Of a DNA stretch of 64,000 nt, positions 35,055 to 47,635 are shown piece by piece. Position 1 is the stretch's first letter. Each line of letters starts with the position of its first letter. The notes under the pieces are model-generated. The model was not told the origin of the DNA, did not search any database, and saw only the letters and a list, made by a program, of their open reading frames with translations. The position numbers and the translations under genes were made by a program. The DNA comes from Lunularia cruciata (lineage: Eukaryota; Streptophyta; Marchantiopsida; Lunulariales; Lunulariaceae), in the NCBI GenBank assembly GCA_948567375.1, contig OX419759.1, positions 13,298,744 to 13,362,743 of the forward strand. The letters are read 5' to 3'.

Positions 35055-35690
35055 TTCATTGTTGTGCGTATATACATTGCTACACAGTATATGTCATTGT
35101 CCACATCATACAACAGAAGCACAACTCACATATAATTCATACATGAACTCTAAAGTGCAACAATAATCAGTTCAACTCTTCCACTCAAGTCACACTCAAA
35201 TCAGATTTGTACTTGATCCTCCACTCAACCATCTGCCAACAATCAAGCATTGATTGCATTCAAGCTACACTCACTCTAGCTAAGAGACTCTAGTTAACGC
35301 TCTCCGGCTGCTGTCCACCATAGCTAGGAACTCAAAGGCTCAACATCAAAGAAGTGAGCTCTTTGGGGTTGTACTTTGAAAGTATATTCCTCTGCTTGAC
35401 CTAGGTCTCAAACCCTAATGACACCGCTGATGGCACATGTGATGGTGCAAACGGTGCAAGTGACGGTGGATCCTACCATGTGATCAGTAGCCCTACCATG
35501 AAATATGGCTACCATCAAGTAGTCCACAAGCAACTACCAAAATAACTATGACTAGCTTTGTCACTACAAATCTTGTGACAATTGTCATGCATATATACAT
35601 TGCTACACAATATACATCATTATCAACATCATAGACTATAGAAGCACAACTCACATATAAGTCATACATGAACTCTAAAGTGCCACAATT
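35055..35690 (-). repeat. Pair of 112-bp direct repeats at the element's 3' end (left arm)
   Basis: 35055-35166 and 35579-35690 are related direct copies. On the minus strand each begins near TGTGGCACTTTAGAG or its equivalent and ends near CATGACA. Purine-rich AGGAGGGCAAT precedes the inner copy in element orientation, which looks like a polypurine tract before an LTR. The same pair exists in the right arm, so it predates the inverted duplication. Confidence 0.75.
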
Positions 35691-35859
35691 GCCCTCCTAG
35701 CTAGCGGTTAGGTCCCTCTAACTCCAAATAGTCATCTATTCTAAATATATGATATACCTTATGGTGGGCTAAGATCAAGAGGCTAGGTGCTATGGAGCCC
35801 CAATGTTAGTTGCATGTCTACAATCTATATCACACAAAAGGTGAGCTAGCTATAAGTCA

Positions 35860-36189
35860 AGTACATCTAGGATATAACTACTATCCTTGAAGAACCATCG
35901 TGAGAGGAGGAGTCAAACATGCCATGTGCCATCCTCTCAAACAACTATCACACACCAATATAATAGTAGTGCCACTGGAAGAGCCACATAACATACAACA
36001 CAAGCCTACATGTACAAGTGCTAAGCTTAGGTCCATAGTGCCATCAATGTTTGGGAGGTGGCATGGTGCACAATTGCACTTATGATCTTTCCAAATAACA
36101 CCATCACGTCCTTCAAACATGAGGACTCCAAAAGGCAAAACCTCATGCACTCTCAAGATAGTGCAGCTTGTAGTAACATCAAGTATCAT
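35860..36189 (-). pseudogene. Integrase C-terminal segment with PHD-like zinc finger (left arm)
   Basis: The minus-strand frame 35881-36189 reads from an integrase C-terminal sheet-like stretch (TILRVHEVLPFGVLMFEG) into a cysteine-rich module: C65-x2-C68, then C80-x2-C83, then H88-x2-C91 followed by LTPPL. This is the C4HC3 pattern of PHD fingers, normally histone-tail readers. The last Cys pair is lost here: a TAG follows GLN-GLY at 35881 and the next codons are altered, whereas the right arm keeps WLCPRC at that place. Additional C38/C40/C43/H44 residues lie upstream. Broken copy. Confidence 0.78.
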
Positions 36190-36260
36190 TGGTGTAGTCT
36201 ATTCAAGGTATACATAGTCACCTAGATGAATTGATAGATCAAGTGTCTATAATTTCCTCC

Positions 36261-37600
36261 TCAAATAGTAGCATAGCATAAGGTATCCTTGTGTTGAGCA
36301 ATCACTAAGTTCTCAAAGGCCATCAACATTACTCTCCAAAAGATCTTTGCCCATTGAAAACATACGCTCACCCATGCTTTTGGATCATCCAAATCCAAAA
36401 CTATAGTAGCATCATAACAAATGGCTATAGGTAAATTTGGATCTTGTCCATAGAGTAGAAAGTAAGGAAAGAAGGATGCTAAGAAGGCTTGCCGGCTGAA
36501 CCAATAGCCCATGGCCAACCAAGGTAATTGGAGATCTCAATCCCCCAAGTTGCCTCGCTGCAAACCATACTTACGTAATCCTGTCTTCACTATTTGAACC
36601 ACTCTCTTTGCTAAGCCATCTGCCTCAAGATGATCTTGGGAGGTGGTATGATGATCAATCCAAGCCTTGTTACACAAGACTTGAAACTTTTCCAAGAACT
36701 TTGTACCTTGATTAGTCAAAACCTTAGCTGGTGCACCAAAAGTGACTAAGAACCCGATCTAGGAATGAGTAAGCCATCCCTTCACAAGTCTTGTCAAGAA
36801 GTACCACCAACTCAATCCACTTGGAGAAGTGTTCTACCATAACCAAGCATATCAATGATATTTCACAATCAACGGTAAAGGTGAAACAAAGTCCAACTCC
36901 AACAATAACCCAACCCCATGACACGTAATGAGTGTAACTATGGCATAAGAGCAGTAACTAATGCTCTAACTTGATCACAAAACACATATCTGGCAACAAA
37001 CTACTATACATTGGTTTGTATACCATACCACCAATAATGACTCTAGAGTAAGCTATATGTATGGTTTATTCCAAAATGTCCTAGCTCCTCATGAGTATGA
37101 TATAAAAATTGTGGTCTCTAAGCTGAAAGGGGTATTACTCACACTCTACCATCCTCTTATATACAAAGAAGGTGTCTGTCCTCCAATTTAAACCACTTGG
37201 CTTGTTGAGGGACACAATTTCTCTCCTTGGCACTCATTGTGCCACCCACAACACCAATGCAAAGATAATCCATCACTAAGATATCATCATGAATGCCTCA
37301 TTGACCTATACCAATATCTCCACCATTTGGATTTGTGACATCAAAAACTCTTCTTGTATGTGTTGAGAGAGACACAACCAAGGCTTCAAAAAATATACAT
37401 AGAAAGGTAGTTGCATGCCAACCTAGCATCATCTCCTCATTTGACTCACCATGCCAATGTGCTCTGGTCTAATCTTGTTAGTTGGGACATGGGTTTCTAT
37501 TCAACCCATCTGCATCATGGTTCACCATTCCAAGTTTAGGAATAACTATGAAATCATATTTCTATAAAATCAGAGCCCATCATGCAAGCTTCCTTGAAAG
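36261..37600 (-). pseudogene. Ty3/gypsy integrase (left arm)
   Basis: Frames 36724-36924, 36537-36719 and 36261-36518 give successive integrase core pieces: VMVEHFSKWIELV (start of the core near the first catalytic Asp), MTNQGTKFLEKF (second Asp replaced or shifted: TNQGT where TDQGT is usual), ADGLAKRVVQIVKTGLRKYG (in the position of the catalytic Glu helix; the Glu is not seen), and LASFFPYFLLYGQDPNLPI. Frames are separated by stops, so it is inactive. Confidence 0.82.
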
Positions 37601-38162
37601 CTCGTTAGACTCCATCAAACACTTCAATGGTTGATAATCAATGATGAGAGTGAAAGGGTTTCTTAGTAAGTAACATTGGAAATCTGCTATTGCCTACATT
37701 GATACCAAGCATTCTTTCTCCTATGAAATATAATTCACCTTTGTTGAATTGTTGAAGCAACTAGCATAAGCTACCATAAACTCCTTCTCCTCATCATCTT
37801 GTTGGGTGAGTGCTCTTCCAAGCTCCAACATACTCCAATCAATATGAACTTGGAATGGTCATCCTTTGATCAATCTGTTTAGAATAAGGATAGATATTAA
37901 TTTCTCCTTGAGCTCTCTCTTGCTCATCTCCCCAACACCACTCATATGTAATCTTGGTCAGCTTCATGAAGGCCTTGGCAATGACACTAAATCCTCTAAC
38001 ATATCAGCCATAGAAATTTACCAACCTAAGGAATGCTTGCACTTTGCTCACATCCTTAGGTTGAGGAATATGTGCAATAACCTCTACCTTGGTATGCTAA
38101 ACACCAAGTCCTCCAAGGTAGGTAGTGTGACCCAAATACTCAACTTGCTTGTGGAAGAATAT

Positions 38163-38700
38163 TCAATTCCCAAGCTGTAATTTAAGTCCATGAGATCTCA
38201 ATCTCTCAAACACCTCCAACAAATGTCTCTCATGCTCCTCCATAGTAGTGTTATGGACCAAAATGTCATCAATATAGCACCAAGCAAAATCCAATCTTGC
38301 TAGTACCTTGTATATGACCCTTTGGAACTCAACATGAGCATTCTTTAACCCAAATTGTAAGAACCTCCATTGATCTAATACATCCTTGGTGCAAGGATAG
38401 CCCAAAATGTTATCTTGGACTTGTCTTCCTTCCTGATCAGCAACTGACAATATCATACCCAAAGATCCAAAGTACTGAAGACCTTTGCATGCCCAATTGC
38501 ATTAAAGATCTCCTCTAGAGTAGGCATGGCATACCAATCAGCCCTAGTTTGTTGATAGTGTATATTTGTGTAGTTGCCATGCATATCCTTCTTGGATGGC
38601 ATTATTGTAGCTGAAGCATACTCTCCAAGTGAAATCTCCACCAAACCAACCTCAAAAAGATCTCCACTCTGGCTCTAAATCAATGCTCTGTTTATGTCAT
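38163..38700 (-). pseudogene. Ty3/gypsy reverse transcriptase (left arm)
   Basis: Frame 38453-38644 holds the fingers/palm start (MPSKKDMHGNYTNIHYQQTR, then FSTLDLWVGY-like sequence). Frame 38163-38462 holds RFLQFGLKNAHVEFQRV and the catalytic CYIDDILVH. YIDD at this place is normal for Ty3/gypsy. The two frames overlap in different phases, so the domain is frameshifted. Confidence 0.87.
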
Positions 38701-41017
38701 TATATCTATAAGGGTATCCAAAAACTAGTGTATCATTAGTCAATTCAATCCAAATACCAAATCCTTTTAGAGAACACAAATCCTTCATACAAAAGACAAA
38801 ACAACTTGTGTAGCTCCTCAAGAACCTCTAAGCTCTTCATCTTTCTCCTCTTGTAAGTTTGGGTCCATTGTTTGGCTCCCAATTATCCTCTATAACTGAT
38901 GTAAGAGTGGAAGACACATTGATTGGTTGATACACGGGGCCCTTGGGAGCAGCAATGTCATGCCTCCAACCACTAGAGTCCCTAACCTTAGTGCAAAAAA
39001 CTCCCTCTACTTTGGCTACAAGCTCCATAAGTCCTCCATTGCACCCCAAGTAAACCAAGGGTGTAATCCAAGTAGACCATGCTCACTAGTAGCCAATGGC
39101 TGCATCCCAAGAATACCATGCCCACTTGGTCCATTGCCCTAACACGTGGTTGAATTGTCTTGATAGGCAAAGAGCTCACAAGTATCCAAGTGGTGATGCC
39201 TATCAACCGCATCCTATGATGCTCTACCAAGTCAAAAATCACAATCCAAGTCAAACAATTCATGTCCATAGCTTGACCTAACACCTAACACATGGATGCT
39301 TTTGACATTGTTGTAATCGTAGTAATACCAATACAAAAACCTATCACCCACTCCTCTCATTAGCATTGGGCTCTACCAACTACTATAACAATGAGTCCTA
39401 AACAATTCTAAGAGCTCCCTCTCAAAAAGCATGGGAGCTTGGGAAACTCATAAGTGTGGATAAAGTGAAGTTAGGTTGTCCAACAAGGTTCACGACTATC
39501 ATAGATGACCTATCAACCACTACCACCATTTGAGACTTGCATCCAACATCCAAGATATCATTGACATTAAGGTGGTCTAGTTGTTGAGTCCCATCATAAG
39601 CATGTTGTAGAACCTCTCTAGGTAAGAAGTTCTGCCAAAGAGATTGTCCACCAAAGAGGAAGATGATGAGCCCATGATCCCACTCTTGTTGCATCTAATA
39701 ACATGCCAAGTCCCATCCAAGAATAGACCTGATGTGTACTTACCACCGCCCTTGTACAAGAATCACCTATTAGAGGGATGGTCTCTAAAATGTAGGTTGG
39801 AAAAATAGACTGATGGATATCAAGATGTCATAGTATATGTAATACTCCCTAAACACATCAAAATGGGTAATATCGTAGACCCTAACCTTGATTAGCATGG
39901 GTATATCTCTAGCATGGCCATCCAAAAATCACCAAGTGAATGGGACCATGTCTCTCCAAATCATATGCCCTTAACAAGGAATTGCCTATTGGTAGGATCT
40001 TCTAGTAACCTTGATTGCTAATATCAGTAATAACTCAAGATATCTATAGGCCAAGTGTACCACATGATGTAGAGAGACTCACCTAGCAATCTCATCTCTC
40101 TCTACATACAAGAACCTATGTACTTGTATACCTACTTGTAGTACCAAAACTAGTCTAATGTTAATTCCACCAAACAATTCTAATAGACATACTCCCTCTA
40201 TTAAATATTACTAAGCAATGAGTGTGGTATCCAAAGGTGACAAGGTAATAGACTCGGGAGACTCATCTTCACATTGGTCTCCTAGTGGTACAAAGGCTCT
40301 ACTTCAAGCCTAATGCACCAACTAATCCACATGTTGTTGCAAGGACTCCTCAAAACTCCACAATAGAACATCCAAGGTGAATGGAACAATCTTACTTGTA
40401 TTCCAAATCCAAGTGATCTCCTTTGATACTATAGTATCTTCCGCATGATCATTCCTTTGCAATAAGTCACCAGGCCAAGTAAAAAAATCAATGAAAGATA
40501 AATTGATGCCATGGTCTTTGACTATAGTGAGCCAAGACTACCACTACTAAAATGTATTGGTAGGCAACATCTCCATCTCTCACTTGACTGCCAACTTGGC
40601 CTCTAGGAGGCTATCTCTTCCCAATAGTCAACTAAAACCTAGGGAGTATAACACTACTACACCAACTAGCACATCATATGACTTTGCTATTGTTACAATG
40701 GCATGAGCTCTCAGCATAGAGCTATCAATTGGATGACTAAGCTAAATCTAAACAATGAGCTTTTCACAAGTGATGTACTATGTAGAACCACCCCCTAAAG
40801 ATGTTTGGATCTGAAATGGACACTTCTCTATATCAGTTTTTTGTAGCTCAAGATAGACAACTACAACCTTCCCCAACATAAAGGGTTGTGCACCAAAGTC
40901 TAATAAGATACTCAATGGTATATAGACCTTCCTTGAAGATCCCACTAAACAACAAATTACACTCTAGTTGTCCAAAAGGATAACTCCAAGTGTGAACCAA
41001 GGTCACTCAAAGGTAGG

Positions 41018-41759
41018 TGTAATACTTTGAGGACAAGAGAAGAGAAAAACACAAATTTCACCTCCAATTATTCGATGCCCCAAAGGAGCGCATTCTCTTT
41101 ATTATATAGACCCAGAGGATCTCCTCCAAGGAAGCTCCACCGTAGGATTAGGCACACAGATAGGTGACATGTTAGCAAGCTCCACCCTTGTATTACTTAC
41201 TTGGATCGGTGACATGTTGGTCCAGGTCCTATTTGGTTGGTCAAACAAGCTTTGACTGGAGGGAATCTTTTAGGGAATCTTCCTATAGGAATCTCAAAAT
41301 CACGTGGGTAAGGTACCATTGAAAAGCTCTCAACAAGAAAAACTAAGAGGGAAGGAAGTCCAATCTCTCTCCCACTTGGAGGGGGGGGGGATTTGCACAT
41401 TTTCAAGGCCTAATTCATCCGTTTAGGCCTCAGAGATTGCCTTCAAAGATTTTAGGTATATTTTGGTTCCTACTCTATTAGTAGAAGTCCCCTTTTGATA
41501 ATACCTCTTTCTACTATGTTTAGTCCATCATGTGTAACATTCTTCTAGATGTTACCAAACTAATTCTCACCTTTAAATCATATGTCTAGCTATTGAGTCT
41601 AAGGTCTTCAAGTATATTTTGGTTTTTGCCCTCTTAATAGAGGTACTCTTTTGGTGATACTTCTATCTGATCTATTTTGACCATCATGTATGATAACATT
41701 CTAGATGTTACCAAACCAAATTTCACATCTAGAGCACATGGCTAGCTCTTGGTATTACA
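41018..41759 (-). repeat. 3' LTR of chromovirus copy 2
   Basis: 742 bp; plus strand starts TGTAATAC and ends GTATTACA. ATTATATAG at 41101-41109 is the conserved minus-strand TATA position. It contains a run of ten G on the plus strand (about 41382-41391). Confidence 0.95.
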
Positions 41760-41775
41760 GACCTCCCTCCTTTTA
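41760..41775 (-). promoter_or_regulatory. Polypurine tract of chromovirus copy 2
   Basis: The minus strand reads AAAAGGAGGGAGGTC directly before the 3' LTR, the plus-strand priming site. Confidence 0.9.
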
Positions 41776-41784
41776 AGACGCAAC

Positions 41785-43120
41785 GTCCTCATTGTGCAGC
41801 TATTGCTCAAACGCTTACACCAACACCGGTGCATGTGTCAAATTGGCAATGGACTCCCATGTTGCCTCATAGAGGGGGTAACCTTTCCACTATACTAGAT
41901 AGACGACCCGCGGATGGAGTACCACGTATGCACTTTTGGAGAATACGCTCCACTTCATATTCCTACATGCCATCAATGAGTGTTGGACAAGGTTGAATGT
42001 CTGGTGTGGAATGACACTGGCCTGATCGGGGAGCATATCTTCATAGTAGGGAAACATGGAACATTGGATGGACCTTCATGTGTGGTGGTAGCTCAAGGTG
42101 ATAGGCCACAACGCCGACTCAACAAAGAATCAAGAAAGGCCTAATAAAATGAGGTCCGAGCTTACGAGATCTAACTAAATATGAGGTTGGTTGTCGATAG
42201 CCACACTTGATCCCCAACATTGAACTGCATGTACCTATGATGTGCATCAGCATATTGCTTCTGTCAATTTTATGCAATATGTAATCTGTGCTTGGCGCTC
42301 TCCACACTTTGTTGGATTCTAGAAACAAATGTGTTGACTGCATTGACCTTGGTAGCCACTTGATGGATCTTCATCAAGCTAGAAGGTGCAAAGGGATGCT
42401 GACCATACATGAGAAAGAACGGAGTGACCTAGATTGATGCATTCATTGAATTGTTGTAAGCACATTCCACCAACGGGAGTAGGGTGTCACACCTCTCGTG
42501 CTCTTTTAAGGTGAAGTCGTGTAACATGTCTATAATTGTGCAATTAGCCCACTCTGTTTGTCCATCTATTTGTAGGTGGTAAGCTATGGATATAGCCAAC
42601 TTGGTTTTGAAGAAACCAAAGAGTGTTCACCAAAACAAACTGGTGAATTAACTGCCTCTATCGATGATGAGTACTCAAGACAAGCCGTGGTGAGAGAAGA
42701 CTATATCTAAGTATAATTGAGCTAGTTGTGGAGCGGTCACATCCTTGGTGGTAGGACGTACCTGAATCATTTTGTTGATCTGGTCCACAAAGACCACGAT
42801 GGAGTCAAACCCTGAGGTAGTCTTGGGTAATTCACAGATGAGATCCATACTCACTTGTTCCCAATGTTGGGTAGGAGTGGGGAGAGGTTGAAGGAGCACT
42901 ACATGAGCTTGATTAGAAGCTTCATTCTGTTGACAAAGTAGGCAAATGTGCATGTAGTCCATCACATTGTTGCTCATCTTGGGCCAATAGTAATGGCGGT
43001 GGACTGCATCTAAGGTCTTGTCCACTCCGACATGACCTACAATGGCCAAATCATGATATTCCGCTAGAATGGTGGTACATAATTTTGGGACATTTAGGAT
43101 CCATAAATCTACCATCATGA
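41785..43120 (-). pseudogene. gypsy integrase with C-terminal chromodomain (chromovirus copy 2)
   Basis: Frame 42675-43118 has the zinc-binding HHCC N-domain: H in EYHDLAIVGHVGVDKTL, then MHICLLCQQ as C-x2-C. It is followed by the start of the catalytic core (WEQVSMDLICELP, first Asp). Downstream integrase sequence to 42000 is frame-broken. At 41785-41966 chromodomain words are readable in shifted frames: EYEVERIL, then WKGYPLYEATWES. Chromodomains steer chromoviruses to histone-marked chromatin. Stops make this copy inactive. Confidence 0.85.
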
Positions 43121-43291
43121 AAGGTCAGTCCTTGGGTGTTGGTGATGCCTTTGGATGATTGCGCTTCTATAATCGGTAGATTATTTTTTGTAGCAACCAA
43201 AATCTTTGGCCAAAATTTGGGGTTAATCTTAACCTCTACCACCAAGTTGTTTGCCATTGGCATGCGGGTGAATGCATCTGCAAGTTGCTTC

Positions 43292-44757
43292 TTACCTTCC
43301 ATGTAGGTGATTGTCATGTTGAAGTGTTGGCGCCACTTTGCCCACCAAACCTAACGATGAGATAGATCTTTCTGCATCTTGAGGTAGACTAGAGGTTTGT
43401 GGTCTGTCTCTACTACAAATGCCTTCTTGTCCAAATAGTGCTTCCAATGCTTGGTTGCAAGCACGATGGCTAGCTCTTCTCGTTCTATGGTGTGGTAGTT
43501 GCGCTTTGTTGGTAACAAATTTTAAGAGAAATATGCAATTGGATGCCATCCGTCATGTCACTCTTGTTGTAGGACTGCTCCTATTGCTACGCATGATGCA
43601 TCTATAGCCAACTTGATTGGACGTTTTGGGTCATACCACTTCAAGATTGGTGCATGTAGCAAGGCAACTTTCAATTCTTGAAAGGCCAACTCTTGTGTGT
43701 TTCTCCATGTCCACTTCTTCCACTTGCAAAGTAGTGCCGTTAAAGGTTGTGTAACCTTAGATAAGTCCTTGACAAATCTACGATAGAATCCCGTCAACCC
43801 CAAGAAGCTCTTGAGTTGAGTCTGATCTTCTAGTGCACTCCATTTTTGAATTACCTCTATTTTATCCGTCAATGCTTGAATGCCCTCTGCACTTATTGTA
43901 TGCTAAGAGTCTATTTCAGACTTGCCAAACTTGCATTTTGAGATTTTGGCATACAATCGATTCTGTCTTAGAATCTGGAGGACTTCTCATAGATATTGTT
44001 TGTGTTCTATCATCGTGCTACTGTATACTAAGATATCGTCCAAGAAGACAATAATAGACTTATCCAAGTATGGAAAAAATATATCATTCATTAGACTCAT
44101 GAAAGTGGCAGATGCATTGGTGAGGCCAAAAAGCATCACAAGATACTCGAAGTGGCCATACTTGGTTTGAAAGGCAATTTTGTACACATCCTCCTTTGCA
44201 ATTTGGATTTGATTGTAACCGCTCCGTAAGTCCAATTTGGTGAAGTATCTTGCTCCATGGAGTTGATCAAACAGGTCATCCATGCAAGGTAAGGGGTATT
44301 TGTTCTTCACTATTTGTTGATTGAGACCCCAATAGTCAATGCACATGCGCATTGTACCATCCTTCTTCTTCACAAACAAGACAAGAGCCCCATATGGTGA
44401 TACACTAGGTTGGATGAACCCTTTCTATAGCATCTCTTCAATTTGAGTCTTACACTTGTCCAACTCATGAGGTGATAGGCAATATGGGGCCTTACAAGGA
44501 GGTGTCTTCTCAGAGAGTGTTTCAATTTTATGATCTACTCTCCTTTTTGGTGGTAATCTTGAGGGTAGATCATTGGGAAAAATATCTTGAAATTCATCCA
44601 CCACATCCTTCAATTTCTTAGGAATTTGTCCATCAAGTTGTGCACTTTGGACTTCTCTTATTAGACCCATGAAACATCTATTGATCTTACAGACAATTGC
44701 CGTCCTTATGACATATAGAGAAAGTTTTTGCCTATGTGATTTTTCTTTTAACTCCAA
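43292..44757 (-). pseudogene. gypsy reverse transcriptase and RNase H (chromovirus copy 2)
   Basis: Frame 44425-44757 is the pre-RT segment; frame 43987-44379 is the RT palm with [39 protein letters not shown] and [10 protein letters not shown]. Frame 43558-43872 is the connection and RNase H start ([33 protein letters not shown], with an Asp at the first catalytic place). The rest of RNase H continues in other frames to about 43292. Q-I-Q-I is intact here where copy 1 has a stop. Confidence 0.9.
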
Positions 44758-45110
44758 TGATTGACCATTGGTGGGTTCTCACTACTTTCTTCCTCCAATC
44801 TACCATAGGGTTCTCATGTTCCATCCATGGCATGCTTAAGATTGCATCATAATGAGCTAATTGTATCACTCGCCACTCAATTGCTTCATGATATTCTCCT
44901 ATAGAGAGTGTTACCCGTCTAGGTAATGATTCAATCCTCTTTATTTTCCCGTTAGATAACTCTACTTCTTCACTCTCATCTCTCTCTCTAGATCCATTCC
45001 CAATCTTATTGCAATAGAGCAACACAAGAAATTCTCTATTGCTCTCGGATCTATTAATACTCTCACTTGATTGTCTTCTAGGACTCCATTCATGACAATC
45101 AATTGTGAGG
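44732..45110 (-). pseudogene. gypsy protease region (chromovirus copy 2)
   Basis: Aligned with 1331-1640 of copy 1. Frame 44732-45025 contains the distal part (VTLSIGEYHEAIEWRV, LAHYDAILSMPWMEHENP, the I-L-G/S-M-P-W-type motif after the protease flap). The segment with the catalytic Asp (about 45040-45080) falls in another frame. Confidence 0.78.
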
Positions 45111-45129
45111 TTACCTTTTTGGATCTTTG

Positions 45130-46305
45130 CATGTTTATCTTCTTCCTTCCCTCACTTCTTTGCTTCCTTATTGAGCCAATAAGGCTGCAAGGTACATTTA
45201 TTGGTGATCTTTGTTTTCCGAAGTGATTTCCACCTCCTTCTCTTCAATGCGCCTCTCTATGTTGTTCAAAGATTGCTTGTATGAAGGTTGAGGGTCTCTA
45301 GAGAAACTAACACAATACTTGGTAGATATATGTGCCCAATGGGGCCACAATTGTAACAACAGCATTGTTCTCCTTGAGTTCCTTCTCCTTGTGGGACTCC
45401 CTCTCTTTGTTCTTCTACTCGTCCACGCTCTCCTTGAAGCAATTGTGCTCCTCGATCTCAAAATTGAAGGTTGCCAATTCCATTGGTACTAGTCCATCCA
45501 TGTGTGGCATTTCTGCCCGATAATGTTTAGGTGGAACTACTCCTTCACCTCCGCCCAATGCTACCGCTATTCTTTGTGCACAAGCAATGGCTTCAAATAC
45601 CATGCACAAATTTTGCACCATGACTTCTTGGCAAATTTGCTCCTTCAATCCTTGTTTGAAATTGTCAAGAGCCTCTGTTGGACTCATGTCGGTTATTGCA
45701 ACTTGTAGATCCAAAAATGCCTCCACATACTCTTAAACATTGTTCTTTTGTCTCAATCTCCATGGTCCGATTTGGGCCATCTGCACAGAATCCACCGATT
45801 GGAAATTCTTCAACAATCCTTCTTGCATTGCTATCTACGTGACCTCTCTTCTCTCTACCAACATGGATTGTTCCCAAGCATCATACCATGTGAAGGCTTT
45901 ATTCGTCAAGTACCCACATGCAAACATGCATGCAGCATGCTCAGTGATCTCTGTTGAGAACAATCAGAAATATTGATTCATTCTTGAGATCCAATTTTCC
46001 ACTACTCCCATCATATGTTGCCCCTTGTAAGGCTTGATGTTACAGGTCTTCTTCATCCGGAGTAGCAATGTGGCTTCATCATTGATAAGGTTCGTAAGCA
46101 CGAGTGCCTCTCCAAGTACTTCAGTCATAGGTACTGGGTTTTGAGATGACTCTTCTTCTTGCATTGCTTGATCGTTCCTAAGGATCTGCACTTGGCTTTG
46201 TAATGTCTCCATGGTCATCTTAATCTCTTGAAATTCATTCAACATCTCTTGCATTCCTTGCACCAGCTCTTGCAATTGCGGATCTATGGTTCTTGCAACA
46301 CTCAA
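45130..46305 (-). pseudogene. gypsy gag (chromovirus copy 2)
   Basis: Frame 45964-46305 is the N-terminal coiled-coil (LQELVQGMQEMLNEFQEI, METLQSQVQILRNDQ). Frame 45415-45726 is the capsid core (MEAFLDLQVAITDMSPTEAL, FKQGLKEQICQEVM). The CCHC knuckle near 45330-45365 is partly degraded relative to copy 1. Confidence 0.83.
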
Positions 46306-46878
46306 TTGCTAATGTTTATGTTGATACAGAGTCAATATGATCACTTTGGAAGGCGCATGAACTATTGGAACTACCATTGGGACCTCAGAAGCTATCACTT
46401 GTTGATAATACTCCTCACCAAAATTCCTAACCACAAAATCTCCAAACATCACTTTTGGTCTCACTACATAATGGATTTCCACTTGAATGTTGAAAGGGAG
46501 AGGATTTGGGACATTCATGTCCATATCAACATAATAGAATGTAGATTGTCAAATCCCACTCTCTATCATATATCACCATAGGTAGAATCACCGGGTTTGG
46601 TGAGTTCATCACTATATCCATGAATTCTGCACCAAAGTGATAAACTAGCAATACCCTCATTTGCTCATGCTGGATATACATAACCTTGATGTGGAATGGA
46701 TTTGAGAATGTATAGCTAGGTACAAGAAATTTTCCTCCCTGTGCATCCATCCCATCCGCTCTTTAAGGTCCTTCCTAAGTCTAGCAATTACTCTATGTTC
46801 TCCACCTCAAATTACTTAGTTTCAATAGTTCGTGCTCTTCCAAGAAGGGTGGTCCACTCTCTTGGACTAAAACACTTA

Positions 46879-46889
46879 CTTTGATACCA
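46879..46889 (-). promoter_or_regulatory. Primer binding site of chromovirus copy 2
   Basis: The minus strand reads TGGTATCAAAG, one mismatch from the tRNA-iMet complement seen in copy 1, one base from the LTR edge. Confidence 0.9.
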
Positions 46890-46890
46890 T

Positions 46891-47635
46891 TGTAATACTC
46901 CAAGGACAAGAGAAGAGAGAAAACACAAATTTCACCCTCAATCATTTGATGCCCCAAAGGAGCACCTTCTCTTTATTATATAGACCAAGAGGATCTTCTC
47001 CAAGGAAGCTCCACCATAGGATTAGGCACACAGATAGGTGTTATGTCAGCAAGCTCCACGCTTGGATTACTTACTTGGATGGGTGACATGTCGGTCTAGG
47101 TCCTATCTGGTTGGTCAAACAAGCTTTGACCAGAGGGAATCTTTTAGGGAATCTTCCTATAGGAATCTCACAATCATGTGGGTAAGGTACCATTGAAAAT
47201 CTCTCAACAAGACAAACTAGGGAGGAGGGGAGGCCAGCCTTTCTTCCACTTGGAGGGGGGGGGGGAATCTGCACATTTTCAAGGCCTAATTCATCTGTTT
47301 AGGCCTCCAAGATTACCTTCAAAGATTTTAGGTATATTTTGGTTCTTACTCTATTAGTAGAAGTCCCCTTTTGATAATACCTCTTTCTAATCTGTTTAGT
47401 CCATCATGTGTAACATTCTTCTGGATGTTACCAAACTAATTCTCACCTTTAAATCATATGTCTAGCTATTCATTCTAAGGTCTTCAAGTCTATTTTGGTT
47501 TTTGCACTATTAGTAGAAGTACTCTTTTGATGATATTTCTATCTGATCTATTTTGACCATCATGTATAACATCATTCCAGATGTTACCAAACTGAATTTC
47601 ACATCTAGATTTTATGGCTAGCTTTTGGTATTACA
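46891..47635 (-). repeat. 5' LTR of chromovirus copy 2
   Basis: 745 bp; same termini as the other two family-A LTRs, TATA-like TATTATATA at 46974-46982, G run near 47256-47267. Confidence 0.95.

Larger units (their letters stand above)
41018..47635 (-). mobile_element. Ty3/gypsy chromovirus family A, copy 2, full length, nested in the left arm
   Basis: 6,618 bp with both LTRs (3' LTR 41018-41759, 5' LTR 46891-47635), PBS (46879-46889) and polypurine tract (41760-41775). Flanks are GTAGG (41013-41017) and GTAGT (47636-47640), a 4/5 target duplication. The sequences outside these join to give a continuous match to the right arm near 48810-48830, proving insertion into the pre-existing arm. It encodes gag, protease, RT, RNase H, integrase and a chromodomain, all with disruptions. 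Confidence 0.95.
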
